DNA from: an uncultured Lysobacteraceae bacterium | Lineage (GTDB): Bacteria; Pseudomonadota; Gammaproteobacteria; Xanthomonadales; Rhodanobacteraceae | NCBI GenBank assembly: GCA_946480705.1 | Contig: CAMLLF010000179.1 | Span: 1 to 7,403, forward strand | Length of the DNA stretch: 7,403 nt | Reading direction: 5' to 3' | Shown here: positions 1-6,691 of the stretch, in pieces | Position numbering within the stretch: the first letter of the stretch is position 1 | Layout of the letters: each line of letters begins with the position of its first letter | Position numbers and translations under genes: made by a program | The notes under the pieces: model-generated | Database searches by the model: none | The model's input: the letters and a program-made list of their open reading frames with translations, nothing else | What the model was told of the DNA's origin: nothing

Positions 1-85
1 TTTCCTGCGGCGCGGCAGTCGCCGGCGCGATGCGGTCGTGCGGCGCGATACGCGATGCGCATCGGCGCCGCTGCGACGCGCCGGG

Positions 86-1399
86 TCAGCCGCCGCCGGT
101 CGCAGCGGCGTTCGCGTCGGACTTGGCGTCGGTCTTTGCGGCGGCCTTGGCATCGGCCTTCTTCGCGGCGGCCTTCTTGCTGCGCGATTCGGCGGCTTCG
201 GCCTTGGCTTCCTGGGTCAGCGTCGACGTCGGCGCGACGCGGCTCAGCGCAGCGGCCGTCGCGGCCGGCGCAGCAAGCGGCGTTTCATTGACCTTGCTCT
301 CGATCATCGCGAGCCGTGCCTCGTCGCCGTCCTTCAGCGCGAGGCCTTCGGAATACGGAACGAGCTGGCGCTTGACCAGCGTCGCCTTCGCCGACGGCGT
401 GTCGAGCCACGCGATGAAATCCTTGACCGCGGCGGTATTCGTCGAGTCTTCGCGGATCGCGATGAACACCGGCGTGTACAGCGGATAGCTGCCGCTGCGC
501 ACGCTCGCGGTCGAAGGCACGACGCCGTCGACGTTGAGGAGTTTCAGCTTGGGATTGCCGGCGGTGTTCGACAGCGTGCTGACGCCGAGGCTGGCCGGGT
601 CGAGCGTGACGGCCTCCTCGAGCTTGGACGTGTTGAGGTAGACGCGCGGCACGGCGACGCGCTGGTCGCCGTTCTTGAAGATCAGCCAGCGCAGCGCGTA
701 CTCGACGCCGTCGAGCGGGCCGGCGACGGCATACATGTTGATCGCCTTGTCATTGCCGCCGAGCAGCTTCCAGTTGTCGGCGCGGCCGTAGTAGACGCGC
801 CAGATGTCCTTGATCGAGATGTTCGACACCGGGTTGGCCGGCGACGCGATCATCACGAGACCGTCCCAGGCGACCGGCACGAAGGTCACGCCGGATTCCT
901 CGGCCCGCTTGGGATGATTCGCGCGCAGCGTGCCGGCGAAATCGGCCGTGCCCTGCAGCACCGCGTCGATGCCCGAGATCGTGCTGAACGCGGTCATCTG
1001 GATGCGGACTTTCTTCTCGCGCTCGTACTGTTTGGCGAGGTCGTTCATGAAGCCGCGGGCGCTCGCGATGTCGCCGCGCCAGACCAGCGTCGGGCCGCCA
1101 GCCTTGGCCGCCGCGGGCTTCGCGCCGGCTGCGGGTTTCGCCGTCGCCGCCGGTTTCGCGGCGGCCGGCTTGGCGTCGGCAGGCTTGGCCGGTGCAGCAG
1201 CCGGCTTGGCCTCGGCAGGTTTCGCGGCAGCTGCCGGTGCCGGCTTCGCATCGGCCGGTTTTGCAGCCGGCGCCGCGGCCGGTTTGGCTGCCGGAGCGGC
1301 GGCCGGTTCGGCGGCGAGTGCGGGAACGAGCCAGCCTGCGGCGCAGGCGAGGAACAGGACGCGCGGCAAGGCGCGACGGAACGAGCGCGAAGTGGTCAC
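86..1399 (-). CDS. PstS-like periplasmic substrate-binding protein with Ala/Lys/Pro-rich flanks
   Basis: Predicted exported solute-binding protein of the PstS/PBP-like-2 family, 437 residues from a GTG start. The N-terminus has a basic stretch (R5, R8, R9, R13), a hydrophobic core and an ALA-A site near residue 29, so it looks like a Sec signal peptide; C19 inside the core does not make a good lipobox. Residues 31-102 are a low-complexity Ala/Lys/Pro linker. Residues about 103-370 form the binding domain: LVWRGDIASARGFMNDLA, then VLQGTADFAGTLRA (the place of the PstS 'DFGASD' loop), VPVAWDGLVMI, SIKDIWRVYYGRADNW, and a C-terminal YPLYTPVFIAI. The last 70 residues are again Ala/Lys-rich. The phosphate-loop residues of classical PstS are not preserved, so the ligand is unknown. 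No pstCAB genes are seen. The GTG was chosen because it gives a clean signal peptide; no strong Shine-Dalgarno precedes it and the frame stays open upstream to 1564. It lies 155 bases downstream of the protease gene. Confidence 0.82.
   Translation of the reverse strand: MTTSRSFRRALPRVLFLACAAGWLVPALAAEPAAAPAAKPAAAPAAKPADAKPAPAAAAKPAEAKPAAAPAKPADAKPAAAKPAATAKPAAGAKPAAAKAGGPTLVWRGDIASARGFMNDLAKQYEREKKVRIQMTAFSTISGIDAVLQGTADFAGTLRANHPKRAEESGVTFVPVAWDGLVMIASPANPVSNISIKDIWRVYYGRADNWKLLGGNDKAINMYAVAGPLDGVEYALRWLIFKNGDQRVAVPRVYLNTSKLEEAVTLDPASLGVSTLSNTAGNPKLKLLNVDGVVPSTASVRSGSYPLYTPVFIAIREDSTNTAAVKDFIAWLDTPSAKATLVKRQLVPYSEGLALKDGDEARLAMIESKVNETPLAAPAATAAALSRVAPTSTLTQEAKAEAAESRSKKAAAKKADAKAAAKTDAKSDANAAATGGG
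1094..1309 (-). repeat. Ala/Lys/Pro low-complexity repeat in the substrate-binding protein
   Basis: Codes for residues 31-102 of the substrate-binding protein. It is built from irregular AAKPA, ADAKPA and AEAKPA units, and the DNA shows repeated gccggc/ggcttggc words. Such segments act in other envelope proteins (for example TolA, or the Pro/Ala linkers of lipoproteins) as extended spacers. Here it would place the binding domain away from the signal-peptide end, which is an inference. The repetitive DNA could change length by slippage. Confidence 0.75.
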
Positions 1400-1511
1400 C
1401 GGTGAAAACCCGACGGAGGCTGAATCGGCTGCACGATACCATGCGGTTGCGACGCGCGCTGTGGCTGCCGCGTTCACGATTGACCCGTGTCTCGAAAGGC
1501 GGCACGGCGTC

Positions 1512-1545
1512 GCGGAACGCAGCGGCCGAGGCCGCTGCGTTCCGC
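1512..1545 (-). terminator. Perfect 16-bp inverted repeat after the protease gene
   Basis: The arms GCGGAACGCAGCGGCC (1512-1527) and its exact complement (1530-1545) are separated by only two bases, giving a very stable stem with a tight loop. It starts 10 bases past the stop codon of the protease gene and lies upstream of the substrate-binding protein gene. The position suits an intrinsic terminator, or an RNA 3'-end stabiliser for the protease transcript. There is no clear U-run after the stem on the minus strand, so it may only pause or stabilise RNA, or work with Rho. Confidence 0.55.
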
Positions 1546-1554
1546 ACGTTTCGC

Positions 1555-2946
1555 TCATTCGCACATCACGAAAAACGCGTTCTGGCCGCGCACGATGGTC
1601 AGCAGCAGCTGGCGCGGGCGGCGCTTGGTCAGAACAGTCAAATCTTCCACATTGCGGATGTCGACCTGGTTCACCGCGACGACGACGTCGCCGCTGCGCA
1701 GCTGGTTGGACTCCGCGCGGCTGCCGCCGGCGACGCGCGCGACGCTGACGCCGCGCAGCCCCTGCTGACGCTGGCGTTCGCCGAGATCGGCAAACTGTGC
1801 GCCGCCGAGACGCGGATCCAGCGTCTGGCCTTCGGCGTTCGCGGTATCACGCCCGGCGAGCTTCGCCGACGCCGTCGTTTCGCGGCCGTCGCGCATGATC
1901 TTGAGCTCGACGTCGCTGCCGATCGGCAGCAGGCCCTCGACATTGTGGAGATCCTGCTCGTTGCTGACCGGCTTGCCGTTGACGCCGACGATCACGTCGC
2001 CGGGACGCAGCCCGGCGGCTTCGGCCGCCGAATCGGCCTGAACGCGCGTGACGACGGCGCCGCGGCCCGGTGCGACGCCGAGCATGCGCGCGATCTCGGG
2101 CGTCAGGTTCTGCGTCTCGATGCCGAGCGAGCCGCGCTTGACCGTGCCGGTCTTGATGAGCTGCTGCATCACGTCGCCGGCGAGCGTGGACGGAATCGCG
2201 AAGCCGATGCCGACGTTGCCGCCCGACGGCGAGAAGATCGCCGTGTTGATGCCGACGAGTTCACCGTTCAAGTTCACGAGCGCGCCGCCGGAATTGCCGG
2301 GATTGATCGATGCATCGGTCTGGATGAAGTTCTGGTAGCCCAGGCCGCGCAGACCCGAGCGGCCCAGCGCCGAGACGATGCCCGAGGTCACCGTCTGATT
2401 GAGGCCGAACGGATTGCCGATCGCGACGACGAAATCGCCGACGCGCAGCCGCGTCGAGTCGGCGAGGTTCACGGCCTTGAGGTTCTCGGCCGGAATCTGG
2501 ATCACCGCGACATCGGTGTCGGGATCCGTGCCGACGAGCTTCGCCTTGAGCGTGCGCCCGTCGCTCAGCGTGACGCTGATGTCGTCGGCGCCCTGCACGA
2601 CATGGTTGTTGGTGAGCACATAGCCCTTGGCCGCGTCGACGATGACGCCCGAGCCCAGCGACTGCTCGACGCGCTCCTGCGGCATGTTCGGCACGCCGAA
2701 GAAGCGGCGGAAGAAGGGGTCGTCGAGCAGGGGATCGCGCACGCGCGTGTGCGTCTTCGAGGAAATGTTCACGACGGCCGGCGTGACGCGTTCGATCATC
2801 GGTGCGAGCGAGGGCAGCGTCTGGCCGTCGATCATGGCCGGCAGCGCGGCCTGCGCGGGGCGCTGCGTCGACATCGCGAGGCCGCCGGCGATGCCGAGGC
2901 CGACGAGAACGGCGGATGCCAGGACTGCACGGGTCAGGCGGGACAT
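1555..2946 (-). CDS. degQ: Do-like periplasmic serine endoprotease (DegP/DegQ/MucD family)
   Basis: Envelope quality-control protease/chaperone of the HtrA family, 463 residues, a normal family length. The N-terminus (MSRLTRAVLASAVLVGLGIAG) is a signal peptide or signal anchor, with an AQA-A site near residue 33. The trypsin-like domain holds the full triad: H115 in TNNHVV, D145 in DTDVAV and S219 in NPGNSGGAL. Two PDZ domains follow, at about 270-360 (AGLRPGDVIVGVNGKPV) and 375-455 (QLRSGDVVVAVNQVDI). The LA-loop region (DPLLDDPFFRRFFG) resembles that of DegQ/MucD. The ATG at 2946 was chosen because a GGAG lies five bases upstream on this strand and the signal sequence follows at once; an in-frame ATG at 3042 would add 32 non-signal-like residues. 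Paralogue assignment (degP, degQ or mucD) cannot be settled from the sequence alone. It is transcribed divergently from the reductase gene. Confidence 0.93.
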   Translation of the reverse strand: MSRLTRAVLASAVLVGLGIAGGLAMSTQRPAQAALPAMIDGQTLPSLAPMIERVTPAVVNISSKTHTRVRDPLLDDPFFRRFFGVPNMPQERVEQSLGSGVIVDAAKGYVLTNNHVVQGADDISVTLSDGRTLKAKLVGTDPDTDVAVIQIPAENLKAVNLADSTRLRVGDFVVAIGNPFGLNQTVTSGIVSALGRSGLRGLGYQNFIQTDASINPGNSGGALVNLNGELVGINTAIFSPSGGNVGIGFAIPSTLAGDVMQQLIKTGTVKRGSLGIETQNLTPEIARMLGVAPGRGAVVTRVQADSAAEAAGLRPGDVIVGVNGKPVSNEQDLHNVEGLLPIGSDVELKIMRDGRETTASAKLAGRDTANAEGQTLDPRLGGAQFADLGERQRQQGLRGVSVARVAGGSRAESNQLRSGDVVVAVNQVDIRNVEDLTVLTKRRPRQLLLTIVRGQNAFFVMCE

Positions 2947-2951
2947 AGAAG

Positions 2952-2955
2952 CTCC
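2952..2955 (-). promoter_or_regulatory. Shine-Dalgarno of the Do-like protease
   Basis: GGAG on the minus strand, five bases before the ATG at 2946. It decides between this start and the longer in-frame start at 3042. Confidence 0.6.
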
Positions 2956-3090
2956 GTTGCAAGGAATGGCGACATGGACCGCCGAGTAGGGCTTCGGGTT
3001 TCCGCTTTCAATCGCTGCGTTCATTTCCGTAACCAACTGCAAACTCGTCGATCGCGCGCGCCATTCATGAAGTCCTTCACGAACCTGCGA

Positions 3091-3119
3091 TTGACACCAT
3101 GGATAGCCGGGCGTAGGTT
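3091..3119 (+). promoter_or_regulatory. Sigma-70-like promoter for nrdJ
   Basis: A perfect -35 hexamer TTGACA (3091-3096), then a 17-base spacer, then TAGGTT (3114-3119) as a weak -10 that keeps the important T1, A2 and T6. Transcription would start near 3126, giving a leader of about 208 bases before the reductase ATG. The exact -35 and ideal spacing, next to a NrdR-type operator, support the call; the weak -10 is the main doubt. Confidence 0.55.
3094..3109 (+). promoter_or_regulatory. Possible second, degenerate NrdR half-box
   Basis: ACACCATGGATAG matches the NrdR consensus well in its left arm (10 of 16 overall) and starts 41 bases before the better box, close to four helical turns. NrdR usually binds paired boxes in helical phase. 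This site overlaps the -35/-10 spacer. The right arm is poor, so the call is tentative. A different palindrome at 3169-3184 also matches at 10 of 16 but sits out of phase, 34 bases away. Confidence 0.3.
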
Positions 3120-3134
3120 AGCCCGCGCTCGCAA

Positions 3135-3150
3135 TCACAAGATGTTGTGC
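3135..3150 (+). promoter_or_regulatory. NrdR-box-like operator
   Basis: The core CACAAGATGTTGTG is a near-palindrome (six of seven pairs complementary). Set against the NrdR consensus acaCwAtATaTwGtgt as I recall it, the 16-base site matches at 12 positions, including both CAC/GTG arms. NrdR is the ATP/dATP-sensing repressor of bacterial ribonucleotide reductase genes. The site lies just downstream of the predicted start of transcription of such a gene, where repressor binding would block the promoter. Confidence 0.65.
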
Positions 3151-3161
3151 CTGTTCACCGG

Positions 3162-3183
3162 GGGGTAGCCCCAGTATTTGGGG
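3162..3183 (+). promoter_or_regulatory. Two mutually exclusive hairpins in the nrdJ leader
   Basis: The CCCC at 3169-3172 can pair with GGGG at 3162-3165 (three-base loop) or, extended by one pair as CCCCA, with TGGGG at 3179-3183 (five-base loop). The two stems cannot form together. They lie about 40 bases into the predicted leader RNA. A further hairpin with five contiguous pairs occurs at 3222-3235. Any regulatory role is unproven. Confidence 0.3.
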
Positions 3184-3316
3184 TCAAACAGGCGCCGCCG
3201 CAGCAGTGGCACCCGATCGTATCCGTCGGAACGGACACGGCCGGGACCGGTTTCGCCGCGGCAGACACGGGAGACGAGCGTCCAGACCGACACGATCGGG
3301 CCGGCATAAGGGACTC

Positions 3317-3323
3317 GGGAGGA
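3317..3323 (+). promoter_or_regulatory. Shine-Dalgarno of nrdJ
   Basis: GGGAGGA followed by a ten-base purine-rich spacer to the ATG at 3334. The spacing is slightly long but the core is strong and supports this start. Confidence 0.65.
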
Positions 3324-3333
3324 CGAGAGAGAG

Positions 3334-6300
3334 ATGAGTACGGTGCGCCTTGAAGATCTCGCGCGCGGCGCGGTCAGCATTCCGTTGCAGCCTGCCTCGC
3401 AGGATATCTGGGACAAGAAATACCGCCTCAAGACCAAGCAGGGCGAGCCGGTAGATCTCTCGATCGATCACAGCTACCAGCGCATCGCCAAGGCGCTGGC
3501 CGACGTCGAGGCGACGCCCGACAAGCAGCAGTACTGGAACGAGCGCTTCCTCTGGGCGCTGCGCCGCGGCGCGATTCCCGCAGGCCGCGTCACGTCCAAC
3601 GCGGGCGCGCTCGAACACAAGCCGGCGACCTCGACGATCAACTGCACCGTGTCGGGCACCATCGAAGACTCGATGGACGGCATCCTGCAGAAAGTGCACG
3701 AGGCCGGACTCACGCTGAAGGCCGGCTGCGGCATCGGCTACGAATTCTCGACGCTGCGTCCGCGCGGCGCCTATGTATCCGGCGCGGGTGCCTACACGTC
3801 GGGTCCGATGTCCTTCATGGATATCTACGACAAGATGTGCTTCACCGTGTCCTCGGCCGGCGGCCGCCGCGGCGCGCAGATGGGCACGTTCGACGTGAGC
3901 CATCCCGACGTCAAGGACTTCATCCGCGCCAAGCGCGAAGACGGGCGGCTGCGTCAGTTCAATCTGAGCCTGCTGATCACCGACGATTTCATGCAGGCCG
4001 TGCACGGCGATGCCGACTGGCCGCTCGTGTTTCCGATCAACATCAAGGAACAGGACGAGAGCGACCTGACCGACGCCAGCGCCGTGGTCTGGCGCGAGTG
4101 GCCGACGACGGCGAACTATGTCGTGCGCGACGACGGCCTCGTCGCCTGCAAGGTGTACGGCCACATCCGTGCGCGTCACCTCTGGGACATGATCATGGTC
4201 TCGACGTACGACTACGCCGAGCCGGGCTTCATCCTGATCGACCGCGTCAACGAGATGAACAACAACTGGTGGTGCGAGAACATCCGCGCGACCAATCCCT
4301 GCGTGACGGCCGACACCTGGGTGCAGACCGCGCAGGGTCCGCGTCAGGTGTGCGAACTCATCGGCACGCCGTTCCGCGCGCGCGTCGACGGCGTCGATCA
4401 CGCGAGTGGCGAGGAAGGTTTTTTCCTGACGGCGCACAAGCCTGTCGTCACGCTGCGCACGCGGGAAGGCCACAGTCTGCGACTGACGGCCGATCATCGC
4501 GTGCGGCGCGTAACCACGGCGACGCGCTGGGTTACCGAAACGCAGTGGTGCGCCGCGGGCGAGCTCGTCGCCGGCGACCGCGTGCTGCTCAACGACCATC
4601 GCGCGAACGCGCAGTGGGAAGGCGCGCTGAATTTCGACGAGGGCTATCTGCTCGGCCTGCTCGTCGGCGACGGCACGCTCAAGCACGACACGGCCGTGCT
4701 GTCGGCCTGGACGGCGCAGGCCGTCGTCAACGGCGGCGATGCGGGGCCGCGCGACGGCGTCCGCGCGTTGATGGCCGAGGCCGAGCGCGCAGCGCGCACG
4801 TTGCCTCATCGCGGCGATTTCGGTGGCTGGTCGGCGGTGGCCGGACGCAACGAATGGCGTCTGAAGTCCGCATCGTTGCGCGATCTCGCGCAGTCGCTCG
4901 GGCTTCGTCCCGGCGACAAGACGATCACCCCCGCGCTCGAGAAAGCGTCGAGTGATGCGTATCGCGGTTTCCTGCGCGGCTTCTTCGATGCCGACGGCAG
5001 CGTGCAGGGCAGTCAGCTCAAGGGCGTTTCGATCCGTCTCGCGCAGCCCGACCTCGCGCGACTGGAAGCCGTGCAGCGCATGCTCGCGCGCCTGGGCATC
5101 GCCGCGACCGTCTATGCCAATCGCCGCGAAGCCGGCCTTGCGCAGCTGCCCGACGGCAACGGCGGCCGCGCGGCATACCGGACCGCCGCGCAGCATGAGC
5201 TGACGATCGCCGGCGAGAACGTGCAGCGCTACGCCGAACTCGTCGGCTTCGGCGACAGCGACAAGGCGATGCGGCTCGCCCAGCTATGCGCCGCCTATCG
5301 CCGCGCGCCGAACCGCGAGCGCTTTCACGCGACCGTCGCCGCGATCGAACCGGCCGGAGAAGAAGCCGTCTACGACGTGCAGGTCCCCGGCATCAACACC
5401 TTCGACGCGAACGGCCTGCACGCGCACAACTGCGGCGAGCAGCCGCTGCCGCCCTACGGCAGCTGCCTGCTCGGCTCGGTGAACCTCACCGTGTTCGTGC
5501 GCGATCCGTTCGGTCCGAAGGCGCGCTTTGACTGGGACGAATACCGCGAAGTCGTGCGCGTGTTCACGCGCATGCTCGACAACGTCGTCGAGATCAATGG
5601 ACTGCCGCTGGAACAGCAGCGCAACGAGATCCTGTCCAAGCGCCGCCACGGCATGGGCTATCTCGGCCTGGGCTCGACCATCACCATGCTCAAGATGCGC
5701 TACGGCTCGAAGGAAGCCTGCGCGTTCACCGAGGACGTCAGCCGCGAGATGGCGCTGGCGGGCTGGGAAGTCGGGCTGTCGCTCGCGCAGGAGAAGGGGC
5801 CCGCGCCCGTGCTCGCGCAGGACTACGCGGTGACCGCGGCCATGCTGCGCTGCCGCCCCGAGATGGAGCGCGACGGCTGGAAGGTCGGCGACGCGATTCC
5901 GGGCCGCGTGCTCCATGCTCACTACAGCCGCTACATGCAGCGGGTCGCGACGGTCGCGCCCGAGCTCGTCAACGCGCTCGCCGAACACGGATCGCGCTTC
6001 ACGCATCACTCCTCGATCGCGCCGACCGGCACGATCTCGCTGTCGCTCGCCAACAACGCGTCCAACGGCATCGAACCGTCGTTCGCGCACCACTACTCGC
6101 GCAACGTGATCCGCGAAGGCAAGAAGACCAAGGAAAAAGTCGAAGTGTTCAGCTTCGAGCTGCTGGCCTACCGCGAACTCATCAATGCGAAGGCAATGCC
6201 GTTCTCGGACAAGCCCGACGAGAAGCTGCCCGAGTACTTCGTCTCGGCCGACGACATCACGCCGACCGAGCACGTCGACATCCAGGCCGCCGCGCAGAAA

Positions 6301-6612
6301 TGGATCGACTCGTCGATCTCCAAGACCGCGAACGTGCCGACCGACTATCCCTACGAAGACTTCAAGAACATCTACACCTACGCCCATGCGCAGGGCCTCA
6401 AGGGCTGCACGACGTTCCGCTTCAACCCGGCCGCGTTCCAGGGCGTGCTCGTGAAGGAAGCGGATCTGGAGAACACCATCTATCGCTTCGAACTCGACGA
6501 CGGCAGCATCGTCGAAGTGAAGGGCAACGAGCAGATCGAGTACGACGGCGAGACGCATACCGCGGCCAATCTGTTCGACGCGCTCAAAGAGGGTTACTAC
6601 GGCAAGTTTTGA
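3334..6612 (+). CDS. nrdJ: Adenosylcobalamin-dependent (class II) ribonucleotide reductase, NrdJa type, with intein
   Basis: Reduces ribonucleotides to deoxyribonucleotides in the cytoplasm using a B12-derived radical, so it needs no oxygen. The precursor is 1092 residues: N-extein 1-322, intein 323-699, C-extein 700-1092; the spliced enzyme would be 715. Visible family features are C104 in TSTINCTVSG (first redox cysteine), GCGIGYEFSTLRPRGA (131-146), GGRRGAQMG, and after splicing N321-P-C-G-E with the thiyl-radical cysteine and catalytic glutamate. The second redox cysteine (C711) lies 11 residues after the radical cysteine, the same gap as C408-C419 in the Lactobacillus leichmannii enzyme. 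SSIAPTGTISLSLANNASNG is also typical. The last cysteine is residue 1025, so the C-terminal re-reducing cysteine pair is absent. This matches the two-part NrdJa/NrdJb enzyme of Pseudomonas aeruginosa, yet no NrdJb follows here. It probably starts from the NrdR-controlled promoter upstream. Confidence 0.95.
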   Translation: MSTVRLEDLARGAVSIPLQPASQDIWDKKYRLKTKQGEPVDLSIDHSYQRIAKALADVEATPDKQQYWNERFLWALRRGAIPAGRVTSNAGALEHKPATSTINCTVSGTIEDSMDGILQKVHEAGLTLKAGCGIGYEFSTLRPRGAYVSGAGAYTSGPMSFMDIYDKMCFTVSSAGGRRGAQMGTFDVSHPDVKDFIRAKREDGRLRQFNLSLLITDDFMQAVHGDADWPLVFPINIKEQDESDLTDASAVVWREWPTTANYVVRDDGLVACKVYGHIRARHLWDMIMVSTYDYAEPGFILIDRVNEMNNNWWCENIRATNPCVTADTWVQTAQGPRQVCELIGTPFRARVDGVDHASGEEGFFLTAHKPVVTLRTREGHSLRLTADHRVRRVTTATRWVTETQWCAAGELVAGDRVLLNDHRANAQWEGALNFDEGYLLGLLVGDGTLKHDTAVLSAWTAQAVVNGGDAGPRDGVRALMAEAERAARTLPHRGDFGGWSAVAGRNEWRLKSASLRDLAQSLGLRPGDKTITPALEKASSDAYRGFLRGFFDADGSVQGSQLKGVSIRLAQPDLARLEAVQRMLARLGIAATVYANRREAGLAQLPDGNGGRAAYRTAAQHELTIAGENVQRYAELVGFGDSDKAMRLAQLCAAYRRAPNRERFHATVAAIEPAGEEAVYDVQVPGINTFDANGLHAHNCGEQPLPPYGSCLLGSVNLTVFVRDPFGPKARFDWDEYREVVRVFTRMLDNVVEINGLPLEQQRNEILSKRRHGMGYLGLGSTITMLKMRYGSKEACAFTEDVSREMALAGWEVGLSLAQEKGPAPVLAQDYAVTAAMLRCRPEMERDGWKVGDAIPGRVLHAHYSRYMQRVATVAPELVNALAEHGSRFTHHSSIAPTGTISLSLANNASNGIEPSFAHHYSRNVIREGKKTKEKVEVFSFELLAYRELINAKAMPFSDKPDEKLPEYFVSADDITPTEHVDIQAAAQKWIDSSISKTANVPTDYPYEDFKNIYTYAHAQGLKGCTTFRFNPAAFQGVLVKEADLENTIYRFELDDGSIVEVKGNEQIEYDGETHTAANLFDALKEGYYGKF
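4300..5430 (+). mobile_element. Bifunctional intein with LAGLIDADG homing endonuclease inside nrdJ
   Basis: A 377-residue in-frame protein intron that excises itself from the reductase. Block A starts CVTADTWVQTAQG with Cys1 as splicing nucleophile. Block B is GHSLRLTADHRV with T63 and H66 of the TxxH motif. Two dodecapeptides mark the endonuclease: LLGLLVGDG (117-125, D124) and FLRGFFDADG (224-233, D232), so both metal-binding aspartates are present. Block F is EEAVYDVQVPG with D359, and block G ends NGLHAHN with penultimate H376 and terminal N377, followed by Cys+1 of the C-extein. All splicing residues are intact. The boundaries are set by the reductase motif NP/CGE, which is restored exactly on removal. 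The endonuclease would cut intein-free nrdJ alleles at this junction. Base and codon use look like those of the host gene, which gives no sign of very recent arrival. Confidence 0.95.
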
Positions 6613-6680
6613 GCGGGCGCGGAATGGAGTAATGTCCACACCGCAACACCCGATCATCTGACCAACCCGTACGAGGAGCT

Positions 6681-6686
6681 GGAGGG
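6681..6686 (+). promoter_or_regulatory. Shine-Dalgarno of the H1-like gene
   Basis: GGAGGG five bases before the ATG at 6692: a strong core at ideal spacing, suggesting efficient translation, as expected for an abundant DNA-binding protein. The 79-base gap after nrdJ holds no clear terminator; a poor -35/-10 pair (TTGAGC at 6609, TAATGT at 6630, spacer 15) is too weak to call. Confidence 0.65.
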
Positions 6687-6691
6687 TTCTT

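Larger units (their letters stand above)
2947..3333. other. Divergent intergenic region between protease and reductase genes
   Basis: This 387-base stretch has no convincing gene; the small open frames across it have no ribosome binding site or family resemblance. The half nearest the reductase holds a sigma-70-like promoter, a NrdR-type operator and a leader of about 200 bases with several short hairpins. The half nearest the protease must hold that gene's promoter, but no clear sigma-70 or sigma-E (GGAACTT-type) pair was recognised on the minus strand. Confidence 0.7.

Noticed and set aside
1..62. Possible start of another minus-strand gene with ATG at 62
   Set aside because: Only about 20 open codons remain in the window, there is no ribosome site before the ATG, and the sequence (MRIAYRAARPHRAGD) is not recognisable.
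38..1405. Plus-strand open frame of 455 codons opposite the substrate-binding protein gene
   Set aside because: Arg/Gly/Ala-rich shadow frame; the minus-strand product has a signal peptide and a PstS-like domain.
1192..3168. Long plus-strand open frame of 658 codons opposite the protease gene
   Set aside because: It mirrors the protease on the other strand, is rich in Arg, Asp and Ala as GC-rich antisense frames are, and has no family motif; the minus-strand product has a full HtrA catalytic triad and PDZ domains.
3120..3333. Cobalamin riboswitch before the B12-dependent reductase
   Set aside because: The conserved B12-box sequence and the expected multi-stem layout were not found; the leader shows only small hairpins.
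3184..5196. Minus-strand open frame of 670 codons opposite nrdJ
   Set aside because: Antisense shadow of the reductase and intein; His/Arg/Asp-rich low-information sequence with no recognisable domain.
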